DNA from: Lentilactobacillus diolivorans DSM 14421
GTDB lineage: Bacteria > Bacillota > Bacilli > Lactobacillales > Lactobacillaceae
Direction: 5' to 3'
Assembly: GCF_001434255.1 (NCBI RefSeq)
Contig: NZ_AZEY01000105.1
Span: forward strand, 59,054-123,053
Length of the DNA stretch: 64,000 bases
Part shown: positions 1 to 8,915 of the stretch, piece by piece
Layout of the letters: each line of letters begins with the position of its first letter
How positions within the stretch are numbered: the first letter of the stretch is position 1
The notes under the pieces: model-generated
The model's database searches: none
What the model was told of the DNA's origin: nothing
The model's input: only the letters and a program-made list of their open reading frames with translations
Position numbers and translations under genes: made by a program

Positions 1-177
1 TATATGGCCGGAAGCTGCTTGGCTTTTGCACGTTTTAACTAAAGTAGCAAGGCCATTCGCAGTTAAAATTCAGCCAAGCTGGAATCTTGTATGGCCGGAA
101 GCTGCGGTTTCTTTGCACGTTTTGGCTAAGTAACAAAGGCCATTCGCAGTTAAGAAACAGGCAAGACAATTCTTGCA
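1..177 (+). repeat. Tandem intergenic repeat, two copies, 87-bp period
   Basis: The motif ATGGCCGGAAGCTGC begins at 4 and again at 91. Each is followed by TTTGCACGTTTT, a GTA(A/G)CAA block and the shared string GGCCATTCGCAGTTAA. The two copies belong to the same intergenic family as the elements near 29.5, 32.9, 35.5 and 61.8 kb. No reading frame crosses it. The left end is cut by the window edge, so more copies may lie upstream. Confidence 0.8.
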
Positions 178-182
178 TTATG

Positions 183-200
183 AGTTTACAAGTGTAAACT
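183..200. promoter_or_regulatory. cop-type operator upstream of copY
   Basis: AGTTTACAAGTGTAAACT is an inverted repeat apart from its central AG, and it contains TACAAGTGTA (187-196). That matches the known CopY recognition core TACAnnTGTA. It overlaps a plausible -35 (TTTACA, 185-190) upstream of TATAAG (206-211), so bound repressor would block the promoter of the gene at 248. Confidence 0.8.
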
Positions 201-247
201 AAGAGTATAAGAAATTTGCGACTGTGAAATAAAGCGGAGGTAACCAG

Positions 248-691
248 ATGATTGATGCCAAAGAAGTAACAATTTCAGATTCAGAATGGGAAGTTATGCG
301 TGCAATTTGGACTTTGAAACGGGTGACGAGTCACGAACTGATTGGATTAATGGATAAGGCGCGGGGGTGGTCTGAATCAACGACAAAAACACTCTTAAAT
401 CGACTGATCAAGAAAAATGCCGTTCAAAAGATTGGTACCGGCCGGCCATTTAGTTATGCACCGGCAGTTGGCGAGCAAGACTCGATGACAGCTGCTGCAA
501 CTGATCTGTTTGACCATATGTGTGCCATGCAGGCGGGAACAACGCTTGCTAATGTTATCGAGAGCCGTGACCTTTCCCAAGATGATATTAAAAACTTACA
601 GCAAATTCTGGCTCAGAAGGCTAAAACTGCCCCGGAAATGGTTGAATGCAATTGTCTTCCCAAGGATGTGAAACAGGACTGTGATTGTTAA
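248..691 (+). CDS. copY: CopY/TcrY-family copper-responsive repressor
   Basis: A 147-residue protein with the BlaI/MecI/CopY winged-helix fold at the N-terminus (about residues 8-75; SEWEVMRAIW, then STTKTLLNRLIKK). It ends in the CxC...CxC metal hook, C134-N-C136 and C145-D-C147, which in CopY binds Zn or Cu(I) and controls DNA release. GGAGG at 236-240 sits 7 bases before the ATG. A CopY-type operator lies just upstream (183-200), so it is probably autoregulated. No copA, copB or copZ follows: the next gene is on the other strand beyond a terminator. The repressor therefore appears to act on targets outside the window or to be a remnant of a cop operon. Confidence 0.9.
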   Translation: MIDAKEVTISDSEWEVMRAIWTLKRVTSHELIGLMDKARGWSESTTKTLLNRLIKKNAVQKIGTGRPFSYAPAVGEQDSMTAAATDLFDHMCAMQAGTTLANVIESRDLSQDDIKNLQQILAQKAKTAPEMVECNCLPKDVKQDCDC

Positions 692-753
692 ATTAGCTTG
701 CCAATTTAACAATTGATATTTCGACGAATGAAATAATTTCTCGAAAATTGATG

Positions 754-793
754 GAAAAAGCGATCAAGACATTTTTGTCTTGGCCGCTTTTTT
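754..793. terminator. Bidirectional intrinsic terminator between convergent genes
   Basis: The stem AAAGCG..CAAGACA pairs with TGTCTTG..CGCTTT around a short T-rich loop, with A and T runs on either side. It can end copY on the plus strand and the oxidoreductase gene on the minus strand. Confidence 0.85.
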
Positions 794-807
794 GATTAAA
801 CGAAAAT

Positions 808-2688
808 TTAATTAACATCAACATCCTGAGCAGTCTTCAATCCCAGCACTTCTGCTGCAATTAGATCCGCTGTTTGTAAGCTGGTATCATTAACGCCGGG
901 TCGTGGACTGGCGTTGGTTGTAAAACGCAAGCCTTCAAGTGGGACGCCCCAAATGTAAACGTGCGGCTGAACAAAGCCGGCTTTATTACGGAGCTGATCG
1001 GTGCTTTCATCGACATCAACTGCTGAAACACCAACATCTTGACCATTAACGTTGATTTTCATTGTTCGGGCCAGTTGATTATTTACCAAGCTTTCCAACA
1101 ATGGATTGGCGGTAATGTCTAAATTCGCTTTTGGAACCCGGGCTTCAAGCAAGGCAGAGGCTTTAAACTTGTCAGCGTTTCGGCGTGGAGCAGCGGTGAC
1201 AAACCAGCCGTTATCGCCCTTGACTTCCATTCCCGGTGCCAAGAGCCTGACCAAACCGCTACGAATTAAGGCGGACAATTGTTCACTTCGTAAAGAAGGT
1301 GCGCCAACAGATAGGAAGCTATTGTCGGAACTAAACGATCTTAGAAATTTATTAACATAATCATCATTTGAGAAACGATGATCAGCAATGATTTTTCTAA
1401 AGATTGGCCGATAGTCCCGCAGTAATTCCAAAGCAGATCCAACCGGGCCGGTTTTAGAGCCTTGATTAGCGTCTTTAGTGACGTTATCTAACCAATTAAC
1501 CAAAATTCCCTGGTAATCTTCAGTCCCAATTACTTTAACATCTTTAAATGGATTAAGAATGTAATCCCAATCTAAAATATCCTCTTCAGCAAACTGGTAT
1601 TGATCCAGCAGGGATTTCCGGTCATCGGTTTTGATAAATCGCTGTTTAAACTCAGTTGCATTTTTATTTGGATAGCGATCGTTGATTAATAGTGAGTAGT
1701 AAACCAATTCCATATCCGAACGTAACAGTTCGATGAATTTATCAAAGGGCAGGTAACCGTCAACTGAAGCTGCATCCATCTTTTCGTCAGTGAGGAAATA
1801 AGCGGGCGCCAATTCACCATAGCCCTTTTCACTCACGGCTTTTGGATAATATGGAATGCCACGTCGGGAGCCGGCAACAATTCGTGGTTCACGCCCGGAA
1901 GGTTGATAGGACAGACTGCCATCATCATTTGTCATGTAACTGCCACCGCGTCCAAGCGTTAGTTCAGAGACGTAGTCGTTAAAACTCAGGCCCAAGCCAC
2001 GGATAATAACGGTTTCACTTGAAGGAATGTTGCTGAGGTCAGCGTCACCGGGATGAGTGGGGGCTAAATAGGTGAGGTTGTTGTCTTGTGCATACGTCGC
2101 TAATTTCTGTTCCTCTTGATTAAGATAGTTGTCCTGTTGGCCAAGACTCATCACAACCTTGTCGAAAGAATAATCTTTGTTGGCGGTTTTGATTGAAACT
2201 TGATTTGTAGATGCTTCTGTCAGCTCAACCACTTCGTCCTCGACCAGATCAACGTGGCATTGAGTTGGTTGCTGATTAATAAGTTCTTGATAGAACCATT
2301 TGATGTAGGCACCGTAAAGTGGCCGGGGGGCATAGTCACTGCCGCCCAATTTAGCCGCAGCTTCAATAAGGTCTTGTGAATATTGGTTGGTCATTAAATA
2401 ATTATGGGCCTCACTGCTTGCAGCCCATTCAAATAAAGACGGACCATCGTAAACTTCACCGGTCATGTTGACTGATTTATCTGTGAATAAGGTGATTTGA
2501 TCAGCCGGGGTGTTCATAAGCAGACCTGACCACTGATCGGTTCGCCAAACTCGGCCGCCGATCCCATAAGGGTCAAATAGCGTAATTTCAAGTTCTTCTG
2601 ATTGATCTGATCGATATTTATACTGATTAAATAGCTGTGAGGTCAAAAGAATCCCTCTTGGCCCAGCACCAATGATTCCAACTTTCAT
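808..2688 (-). CDS. FAD/NAD(P)-binding protein (COG4529-like)
   Basis: A 626-residue protein beginning with a Rossmann dinucleotide motif (VGIIGAGPRG, residues 3-12). The size and the N-terminal FDPYGIGGRVW and NTPADQITLF segments fit the FAD-NAD(P)-binding family seen widely in lactobacilli, whose substrates are unknown. A second nucleotide-binding-like segment (VVMSLGQQDNY) lies near residue 180. AGGAGC lies just before the ATG. There is no signal peptide or membrane segment, so it is cytosolic. It stands alone, convergent with copY. The family call is firm but no reaction can be named. Confidence 0.85.
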   Translation of the reverse strand: MKVGIIGAGPRGILLTSQLFNQYKYRSDQSEELEITLFDPYGIGGRVWRTDQWSGLLMNTPADQITLFTDKSVNMTGEVYDGPSLFEWAASSEAHNYLMTNQYSQDLIEAAAKLGGSDYAPRPLYGAYIKWFYQELINQQPTQCHVDLVEDEVVELTEASTNQVSIKTANKDYSFDKVVMSLGQQDNYLNQEEQKLATYAQDNNLTYLAPTHPGDADLSNIPSSETVIIRGLGLSFNDYVSELTLGRGGSYMTNDDGSLSYQPSGREPRIVAGSRRGIPYYPKAVSEKGYGELAPAYFLTDEKMDAASVDGYLPFDKFIELLRSDMELVYYSLLINDRYPNKNATEFKQRFIKTDDRKSLLDQYQFAEEDILDWDYILNPFKDVKVIGTEDYQGILVNWLDNVTKDANQGSKTGPVGSALELLRDYRPIFRKIIADHRFSNDDYVNKFLRSFSSDNSFLSVGAPSLRSEQLSALIRSGLVRLLAPGMEVKGDNGWFVTAAPRRNADKFKASALLEARVPKANLDITANPLLESLVNNQLARTMKINVNGQDVGVSAVDVDESTDQLRNKAGFVQPHVYIWGVPLEGLRFTTNASPRPGVNDTSLQTADLIAAEVLGLKTAQDVDVN

Positions 2689-2727
2689 TTTCTTGCTCCT
2701 AATTCTGAAAGGTGTCCCAGGTTAAGA

Positions 2728-2805
2728 TAAACGCAGCATTGCAAAAACCTCTTTGACTAAGTTTGTTTAGAAACTTACACGAGGGGCTGACAACAATGCG
2801 TTTTT
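2728..2805. other. Imperfect nested inverted repeat in intergenic region
   Basis: Nested complementary blocks AAACGCA, CCTC and AAGTTT pair with AAACTT, GAGG and TGCGTTT around a GTTTAG loop. On the minus strand it lies between the dipeptidase stop and the oxidoreductase start, so it may be a terminator or a structured leader. It lacks a clean U-run on that strand. Confidence 0.4.
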
Positions 2806-2828
2806 ATCTAATCGGGCATCATTAAATT

Positions 2829-3392
2829 TTAATAATCCTTTGGGTCTACCTCAAGTGGCCCAAATTCGTCAGCGTCTGAATCGCGGAAATCCCACCATTC
2901 ATTCTCATAGCCGACAAATCCGGCTGCTGTCATGGCATCATTTAAAATATCATAGTTCTTTTGAGCTTCGGGGGACCAAGTGGCTTTCGCACTGCGCTTG
3001 GCTGCACCGGTAAAATCATCAAATGCGGTTGGCATTTCAATGTCGTTGCCGGCTTGATCAGTCAGAGTAATGTCGAACGTCACGCCTTTTTGGTGGCTAA
3101 AGTTTGGATCGGGCTGGGCAACCCAGATTGGATCCGGATAAACTTCGAATAACCGTCTTTGTGCGTAGGTTGGGCGGTAGGCATCCCAGATCTTAAGTCG
3201 ATAGCCCTTTGCCTTGAGTGCTTTACTGGCATTTGCCAACTTCTTAACAGTATCGATTCTAGAAATGGCGTCCTTGAAGTCGTAAACAACTTGATGCGTG
3301 AAATTATCGCTGGTTGCATACTTTAAGTCAACGATAACGTCTTGGTCGACGTCTTTAATATTAATATATCCCTGATCTTTTTTGCTGGCCAT
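2829..3392 (-). CDS. VanX/Ddp-like D-Ala-D-Ala dipeptidase (M15 family)
   Basis: A 187-residue protein. Start chosen at the ATG at 3392 because AGGAGG (3400-3405) is 7 bases upstream; an in-frame ATG at 3473 lacks this. M15D features are visible: DAYRP near residues 70-74, the zinc pair H100 and D107 in SHQKGVTFD, and the catalytic-region block E165-W-W-D-F. In VanX the last zinc ligand is His (EWWHF); here it is Asp168. The family hydrolyses D-alanyl-D-alanine. No signal peptide is seen, so it should act in the cytoplasm, for example in recycling. The fold call is strong; activity is less certain because of the changed ligand. Confidence 0.85.
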   Translation of the reverse strand: MASKKDQGYINIKDVDQDVIVDLKYATSDNFTHQVVYDFKDAISRIDTVKKLANASKALKAKGYRLKIWDAYRPTYAQRRLFEVYPDPIWVAQPDPNFSHQKGVTFDITLTDQAGNDIEMPTAFDDFTGAAKRSAKATWSPEAQKNYDILNDAMTAAGFVGYENEWWDFRDSDADEFGPLEVDPKDY

Positions 3393-3551
3393 ATTGGCAC
3401 CTCCTGATAAAGTGGGCAGAAACGTCCCGGTCATATTGTTCTGGATTATAATCACAACCGGTAGCTTCCGCAACGCTTAGAAACAACAAATTTCTATTTT
3501 TGATAAACATTAATCTAATTATAGCAAGTTTGTTGATTTTTGAGTGCTAAA

Positions 3552-4199
3552 TCACTTCGTTTCAGCAACTAATCCCTTGTAAATGCCAATATCATCAACG
3601 AAGATTTTGCCTGTATATGGTTTAGCAGCTGCTTTAACCATGCCTTCCTTTGCGTAAGCGATTGTCGAAGTTGAAGTGGCTTCGATAGCGGTCCCCATGA
3701 CTTCGCCCGTGTCGCCGTTTAAACCGGATGGAATGTCAATTGCGTGAATTTTGGCATCTGAGGCGTTAGCTTTGTCAATGACAGTCGCAAAGTCGCCACC
3801 AACGTTACGTGACAAGCCACTGCCAAATAAGGCGTCAACTAATGTCGTGTAGTTATCGAATCTTTCATTTAAAAAGACTTTGGGAATTTCATAATAGTCA
3901 CAAATATGTTGTTGCTTTTTGTGATCGTCGCTGGCATGATCGGGATTGCCAACGGTTAGGATGCTGACTTTATAGCCATGAGTGGATAATAGACGGGCGA
4001 CAACCAAACCGTCGCCACCATTATTGCCGGTTCCGGCGAGAATTAACGTGTTGCTTAAATCTAAATCATCATTGTGAATCATATCTTCGTAAATTTTAAG
4101 ACCGGCACGTTCCATCAGAACCATGGAAGGGATGCCGATTTCATTGATTGTTTTATTATCTAATTGACGCGATTCTTCAACAGAAATTGTTTCAGACAT
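3552..4199 (-). CDS. nnrE: NAD(P)H-hydrate epimerase (YjeF N-terminal domain type)
   Basis: A 215-residue stand-alone YjeF_N protein. It epimerises R-NAD(P)HX to the S form so that the dehydratase can repair it. The start at 4199 is set by AGGGGG at 4208-4213; an ATG 15 codons earlier lacks a ribosome site. Key segments are GTGNNGGDG (residues 56-64, nucleotide binding), VDALFGSGLSR and IPSGLNGDTG. The ADP-dependent dehydratase domain (NnrD) is not fused and not nearby, as is common in lactobacilli where the two are separate genes. Confidence 0.92.
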   Translation of the reverse strand: MSETISVEESRQLDNKTINEIGIPSMVLMERAGLKIYEDMIHNDDLDLSNTLILAGTGNNGGDGLVVARLLSTHGYKVSILTVGNPDHASDDHKKQQHICDYYEIPKVFLNERFDNYTTLVDALFGSGLSRNVGGDFATVIDKANASDAKIHAIDIPSGLNGDTGEVMGTAIEATSTSTIAYAKEGMVKAAAKPYTGKIFVDDIGIYKGLVAETK

Positions 4200-4403
4200 A
4201 ATTTGTTCCCCCTTAGAAAAATAGTAACTCAATTTTCGAGCCATTGATTGTTAGTTGGATGGCGTCATCCAGCTAACTCAAATTGTCCGAAAATGTTGCT
4301 TACACTACCTATGGTCGACTAAACGTTGCCTGATTGCAAGAAATAAACCAAATTTGCGAAAGATGTTAAACTATAATAGTAGAAAAATAGATGAGGTGAG
4401 AGA

Positions 4404-4724
4404 ATGTCATTGGAATTTCCAGAAAATATGCGTGAGTTTGAGGATAAATTTGCGATTAAAAAAGCCCACAATCCAAAGGTGACTAAGAAGCAGGTCATGC
4501 GTCAAACAATTGAAGACACCTTTCAAGCCTATTTGGATTACGCGGAAGACGGTCATTATGATACGGGTAAGCTGGTTGGCAATGAAATTCATGTGGTTGG
4601 CTTACACAATCAATTGATTAAAAAAATTCAGCCAATGAGCGAATCGTTTGAAAGTGATTTTAAGGCAAACACTGATAAATTGCTGACATACTTGGAAGAC
4701 CAGGCAGATGAGGTGGCACAGTAG
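4404..4724 (+). CDS. Small conserved-looking cytosolic protein, function unknown
   Basis: A 106-residue acidic protein with no signal peptide or membrane segment, and predicted largely helical. GAGGTGAG just before the ATG supports expression. I do not recognise the family. It lies between nnrE (divergent) and tRNA-Arg. An AT-rich stretch at about 4365-4390 could hold its promoter (TATAAT-like TATAAT at 4373-4378). Confidence 0.75.
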   Translation: MSLEFPENMREFEDKFAIKKAHNPKVTKKQVMRQTIEDTFQAYLDYAEDGHYDTGKLVGNEIHVVGLHNQLIKKIQPMSESFESDFKANTDKLLTYLEDQADEVAQ

Positions 4725-4784
4725 TTAAAGGTAATTTTTATCTTGTAATATTAATGTGAAACCAGTATAATTGTATGACGTAAG

Positions 4785-4856
4785 GCGTCCTTAGTGTAAT
4801 GGATAGCACATGAGATTTCGGTCCTCATGATCCGAGTTCGACTCTCGGGGGACGCA
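4785..4856 (+). tRNA. tRNA-Arg (anticodon TCG)
   Basis: A 72-nt cloverleaf. The acceptor GCGTCCT pairs with GGGACGC, with one G-T wobble. The D-arm is GTGT/GCAC. The anticodon arm is TGAGA/CCTCA around TTTCGGT, giving anticodon TCG at 4818-4820 (Arg, reads CGA). The T-arm CCGAG/CTCGG encloses TTCGACT. The top anticodon-stem pair is an A-C mismatch. The discriminator is A and CCA is not encoded. A terminator follows at 4928-4960, so it is probably a single-gene transcript. Confidence 0.88.
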
Positions 4857-4927
4857 TCAAATAGTCGTTACGTGCTGTTGTTATGGCATTTGTATAAATA
4901 CTTGCGGCATCTACGTTAATTTGCGAG

Positions 4928-4960
4928 GAAATCACTGAATTTTTCAGTGGTTTCTTTTTT
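4928..4960 (+). terminator. Intrinsic terminator after tRNA-Arg
   Basis: GAAATCACTGAA pairs with TTCAGTGGTTTC around TTT, followed by a run of six T. Confidence 0.9.
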
Positions 4961-5354
4961 ATACTTTCATCTAAGTGAGTGTAAGTGTTTAAAACGAGTA
5001 AGGTATCTGAAATCGACTAATCGCAATCGCATGACCAATACCATGCAATGTCATTCGTTTTAAATCATCTATGATATTATTGTTTCCCCAGTAATTTTGG
5101 TACCAAAATATCAGTATGAGAATACCCTAATACAATAGGTACCGTCAAAAATGTGATTCAAAGTAATGCTGAAGTGACTTTATAATTATTAGATGAACTT
5201 TGTATTGAGTTTTAGCGCTTGTAGTGACAAACAGCTCTCATTAGCATCAGAAATTGATAAACACGCAGTTATATTCAAATGATGTGTTAAACTAAACATA
5301 AGTGGTGTCAAAATGGTTAGTGAGACACCAACTATTAATGGGAAGTGAGAATAT
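4961..5354. other. AT-rich gene-free stretch upstream of the surface-protein gene
   Basis: No supported ORF. It holds a perfect 14-bp palindrome TTTTGGTACCAAAA (5095-5108) and a second dyad, TGGTGTC (5303-5309) with GACACCA (5324-5330), about 25 bp before the surface-protein ATG. The second may be an operator or leader hairpin for that gene. Confidence 0.4.
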
Positions 5355-7516
5355 ATGGATATTAAGTTACATCGAAGAGTAAAGCAACTACTGAAAGTTG
5401 CTTTACTACCAACAGTTTTCTTTACATTGGGGGGGTAGCGACAGCCCCTACGGTTGCTAATGCGGATGATAGTAGTCCGATTATATATAATGGGAATAGT
5501 CCCCAAACAACTGATGTCAAGGATTCCCTTGGTATCGTGCATAATTTATTTTTAACAAGTGGTGATCAGAAAAGTAATTACGCTCAAAGTAGTGATCAGA
5601 ATACCACTCCGGGTGTCACCACCCCCGCAGATCCAACTACTCAACCGATGGCAAATTCCATCATTGATGTTGACCAGTTTGGGCAAAATAGTTCCAATTT
5701 GGTAGAACACTATAACTTAACTAATACCGCTACTGATGCGAGCAAATTCGTAACAACTAACCGCAACATGTATTTACCAATACATTGGAATAAGCAACAG
5801 GTGGTCAAAGATTCGCCTAACGTTGTGGCTGGTGGCATGCCTACGATTGATATTAGTGGCGTGAATGATTTTGACTTGACTCATTACGTAAAGCCCTTTA
5901 CGGCTATCTTATACCATTTTACTAATGGGGATTCGGTTAGTTATACTGACAGCGATAAGCTTAAAACTGAGGATCCAAGCAAGCTTGAGTTTATTAACTT
6001 TGAAAACAGTGTGCTATGGCCACAGGAAACTCTATCCATTTCGGTTCCGCTAAAAGTTGACAACCTTGATAAGGTTAATACCAATAATGCAAATGGAACG
6101 TTTACAATTGGCTCAGAGTCGATTGCAAATCCAACTGGTAGTGCTAATAATTTGAGTGTGCGTTTTGCCAAAAAGCTCAGTCAAGCCGAGATAGATAAGC
6201 ACTTCAACGTGGGTAAAAAATACTTGGTTGCAACTCGAAATAAGGACTATGAGTATACACAAGCAACCGATATTCAAAATTTAATGCCAAATATTCGGTC
6301 AGTGGGTGATCCGAATGAATTGACAATTGATAATTTGAATACTGGGGAAAGCGATAAAACATATTATTCTGGTGCTTTCTTTTATTTAGACCCCGAGAAA
6401 ATGGATAAAGCTACTAATGGACAAACGGTTTTGGAAATGCTGAATAGTAATGGTTATGTAATGGCAAACGGCCTTACCAGATTCAAGTGGGGATCGGTCT
6501 ATAATCCTAATGATCCTGGTCATCAGTATCCAAATGATGCGTTGAGCAAGCTAAATACCGGAGATATCGGTAATGTTGTTTTTCAGCCAGTTCAAGTAAT
6601 TGACGCCAACGCTATGCCAACCACCCTTGATTATGGTGCGAAGTTTGATCCGAATGATTACATCAAGATTAACGATCCAGCTTCCTGGTATCAAGTCGAT
6701 AATCCATATACGGTTGCAGAAGCCAAAGAACATGGGCTAAATGTAACTGTAGCAAGTAATGTTGACACTAAGAATCCAGGATCCAAGACGGTTAAGATTA
6801 CTCTGCCAATTACGCAGGGCGGGAAGACCATTAATGTTACCAAGACTATTAATGTATTGGTTAAACAACCAGGATCAACATCGGGTAATACTGGATCGAC
6901 CGGTTCTTCGACAACCAGTACAGGAACAACAGGCAGTTCAACCACATCCAACAATTCTGGAAATACAAGTGGTTCAACGTCTACTAGTTCAACACCTACT
7001 ACGACAACAAATCCTTCAACTTTGGTAGGTCCTAACATTGCGGTTAAAGGTGAAGCGGTCTATGCTACTAAGAAGATTGGCTTGTATAAGAATGCTAACT
7101 TCAAAAAGTCTCAGCGGGTTGCTTGGTATCCTAAGCAAAAGCGGGTTAACCGACCAATGTTTGTTGTTACTGGCTATAAGCGTGCCGCTAATGGTGCATT
7201 AAGATATAGAGTACGCGATGTGAACCATGCTCGTAAAACTGCTGGTAAGATTGGTTATATTACCGTCAGTCGGAAATACGTTGTGCCAGTTTATTACGCA
7301 AGCGTTCCAAAATCCAAGAAGATAACTGTGATTTCTAAAAAAGGTGTCAATGCATACAAGTCAGCTAACTTAACTGGTAAAGCCAAGCACTACAAGAAAG
7401 GTGTTCGTTTGACAGTTAAGAAGTTGGTTAAACATAATTTGACCACTCGTTATCAGTTGAGTAATGGTAAATATATCACAGCAAATAAGAAGTTAATCAT
7501 CGCTGGCAACTATTGA
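5355..7516 (+). pseudogene. DUF5776-type secreted surface protein with G7 frameshift in signal peptide
   Basis: The ATG at 5355 (GGGAAGTGAG upstream) encodes a signal-peptide start, MDIKLHRRVKQLLK then VALLPTVFFTLGG. It stops at TAG 5436-5438, directly after seven G (5429-5435). One more G, or a -1 slip, continues into VATAPTVANADD, a normal signal-peptidase site, and then an open frame to 7516, giving about 720 residues. The mature part has a novel-looking N-terminal region, an Ig-like segment near 6690-6870, a Ser/Thr/Gly linker (about 6880-7020), and a C-terminal basic tyrosine-rich region that I take to be DUF5776, a wall-associated module of lactobacilli. There is no LPxTG. It may be a pseudogene, a phase-variable gene, a frameshift-decoded gene or a sequencing slip. 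Confidence 0.75.
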
Positions 7517-7554
7517 TAAGCATGATTAAATGAAATTAAAATAATAAATTGATT

Positions 7555-7591
7555 AAAAAAAGTGACGAATTTTGGTTCGTCACTTTTTTTA
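7555..7591. terminator. Intrinsic terminator after surface-protein gene
   Basis: AAAAAAGTGACGAA pairs with TTCGTCACTTTTTT around TTTTGG; strong in both directions. Confidence 0.92.
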
Positions 7592-7885
7592 ATGGTGCAA
7601 TTTGGTGAATGTAACGTGTATTGAAATTTCGGGAAGGGGCGAGATTAACAAGTTAACTATTTGCTGTGTTGTCCCTTAATGGTATTGTCGTAATTAAGTC
7701 TTTTTAATTCGACTTGTTATGATGTAGGGAAAAATGTTTATATCATTCAAGGGGAAAAATACAGTACAATGTTTTTTATATTTAAGGATAAATGAATTAC
7801 TGAAATCCAAGAATAAGAATAGCTCCCACCGGAAAATAACTAAAATTTATTATTCTATTTTACTACTATACAGCGAACTAATTTA

Positions 7886-8797
7886 TTAAAGATTAATTCC
7901 AATAGAATTTAGAATTTTTCGTTTTAAAAAATCAATTAATAAAGAGGACTCAGAATCACGACTAGCTGCCTTCTTTTGTAGTGCAACTAATTGGTAAGAG
8001 CTAAATGTTTTTTCGGCAGGAACAAATGTGATATCTGGAAACCAATTCGGAATGGCAAATAGTTTTGGGAAGAATGCAAAACACTGATTAGTAGCAACGG
8101 AAATTAGTAAAGTTTCGTATGTTTCATATTGTTTTAATTGATTGATTTGGAATCCATTTTGACTAGCTGAGTATAGTAATAGTTGTCTGGCTAATGCAGA
8201 ATTGTATTGGCTATAATAGCCACATGTTTCTGAAAGGAGATCCTTTGAGGTTAGGATCTGCTTGTTTGCAAGTTGATTTTCTTTAGACAATCCAATGAGA
8301 TAGTCTGATTCATACAGAGAAACAGCTGTGATTGAAGGTGAAACTTTCGATTTTTCAAAGGTTAGTCCAATATCTATGGAACCTTCATCAATGGCTTGCA
8401 GCAATTGTTCAACACTACGATGAGTAAAAGTTACTTTTATCTTTGGGTATTTTTTTAGAAACTTGTTAATTACAGGTGTGACTAGTCTAGCTTCATATAT
8501 ACTTGAAAAGCCTATTTTTATAGGCTTTTTTTGTATACCCCCAACTTTTTTAGCCGCTTCAATTGCATTTTGATAGTCTGAAGCAATAAATTTGGCGTTT
8601 TCATAAAATGCGCGACCTTGAGCTGTTAACTCAATAGAATTTTTATGTCGTAAAAATAGTTGAACGCCAATTCGAGCTTCTAAGTTTGCGATCGCTTTAC
8701 TAACGGCAGTTGATGAAATAAAAAAATGTGCCGCAGTTTTCGAGAAACTTGAATTTTCAGCTGCAAATAAAAAGTAAAGTAATTTGTCATCAATCAT
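7886..8797 (-). CDS. LysR-family transcriptional regulator
   Basis: A 303-residue LysR-type protein. The N-terminal winged HTH spans about residues 3-60 (SFSKTAAHFFISSTAVSKAI, then LEARIGVQLFLRH), followed by a linker helix and a periplasmic-binding-like effector domain (PIKIGFSS from about residue 92; GLTFEKS). GGAGAT precedes the ATG. It is divergent from the NmrA/flavoprotein pair at 8916, the usual arrangement for a regulator and its target. The effector is unknown. Codon use is AT-rich compared with most neighbours. Confidence 0.93.
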   Translation of the reverse strand: MIDDKLLYFLFAAENSSFSKTAAHFFISSTAVSKAIANLEARIGVQLFLRHKNSIELTAQGRAFYENAKFIASDYQNAIEAAKKVGGIQKKPIKIGFSSIYEARLVTPVINKFLKKYPKIKVTFTHRSVEQLLQAIDEGSIDIGLTFEKSKVSPSITAVSLYESDYLIGLSKENQLANKQILTSKDLLSETCGYYSQYNSALARQLLLYSASQNGFQINQLKQYETYETLLISVATNQCFAFFPKLFAIPNWFPDITFVPAEKTFSSYQLVALQKKAASRDSESSLLIDFLKRKILNSIGINL

Positions 8798-8915
8798 GGT
8801 TTATATCTCCTTTAGCTTTAACTTTTTTATGGGGAGGCTAACCAAGTAGCCAGCTAATCGTAATGAAAACGCTGTTATAATTAATTGTGAAATAATTATC
8901 AAGGAGGACATTCAA
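8798..8915. promoter_or_regulatory. Divergent promoter region of LysR gene and oxidoreductase operon
   Basis: TATAAT at 8876-8881 is a likely -10 for the plus-strand operon. An AT-rich dyad (ATAATTA at 8877-8883 with TAATTAT near 8892-8898) overlaps it and could be where the LysR protein acts. The -35 is not clear. Confidence 0.45.

Noticed and set aside
808..1360. Plus-strand ORF at 1106-1360 and minus-strand ORF at 861-1046
   Set aside because: Both lie inside the oxidoreductase gene in other frames and lack ribosome sites.
2728..2805. Structured leader that might be a riboswitch or T-box
   Set aside because: No T-box AGGGTGGNACCGCG sequence or known aptamer core is visible; kept only as an inverted repeat.
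4785..4856. tRNA-Arg as an attachment site for an integrated element
   Set aside because: No integrase, no repeat of the tRNA 3' end downstream, and the flanking genes look chromosomal.
6691..7038. 115-codon antisense ORF rich in Val/Pro
   Set aside because: It is the mirror of the Ser/Thr-rich linker of the surface protein; low-complexity shadows like this are expected.
5537..7516. Surface-protein gene starting at the ATG at 5537
   Set aside because: No ribosome site, no signal peptide, and the coding frame clearly continues upstream through the G7 tract to 5355.
7734..7889. 51-codon plus-strand ORF (MFISFKGK start)
   Set aside because: Very AT-rich, weak ribosome site (AGGG), and it overlaps the end of the LysR gene in antisense. 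No protein-like pattern recognised.
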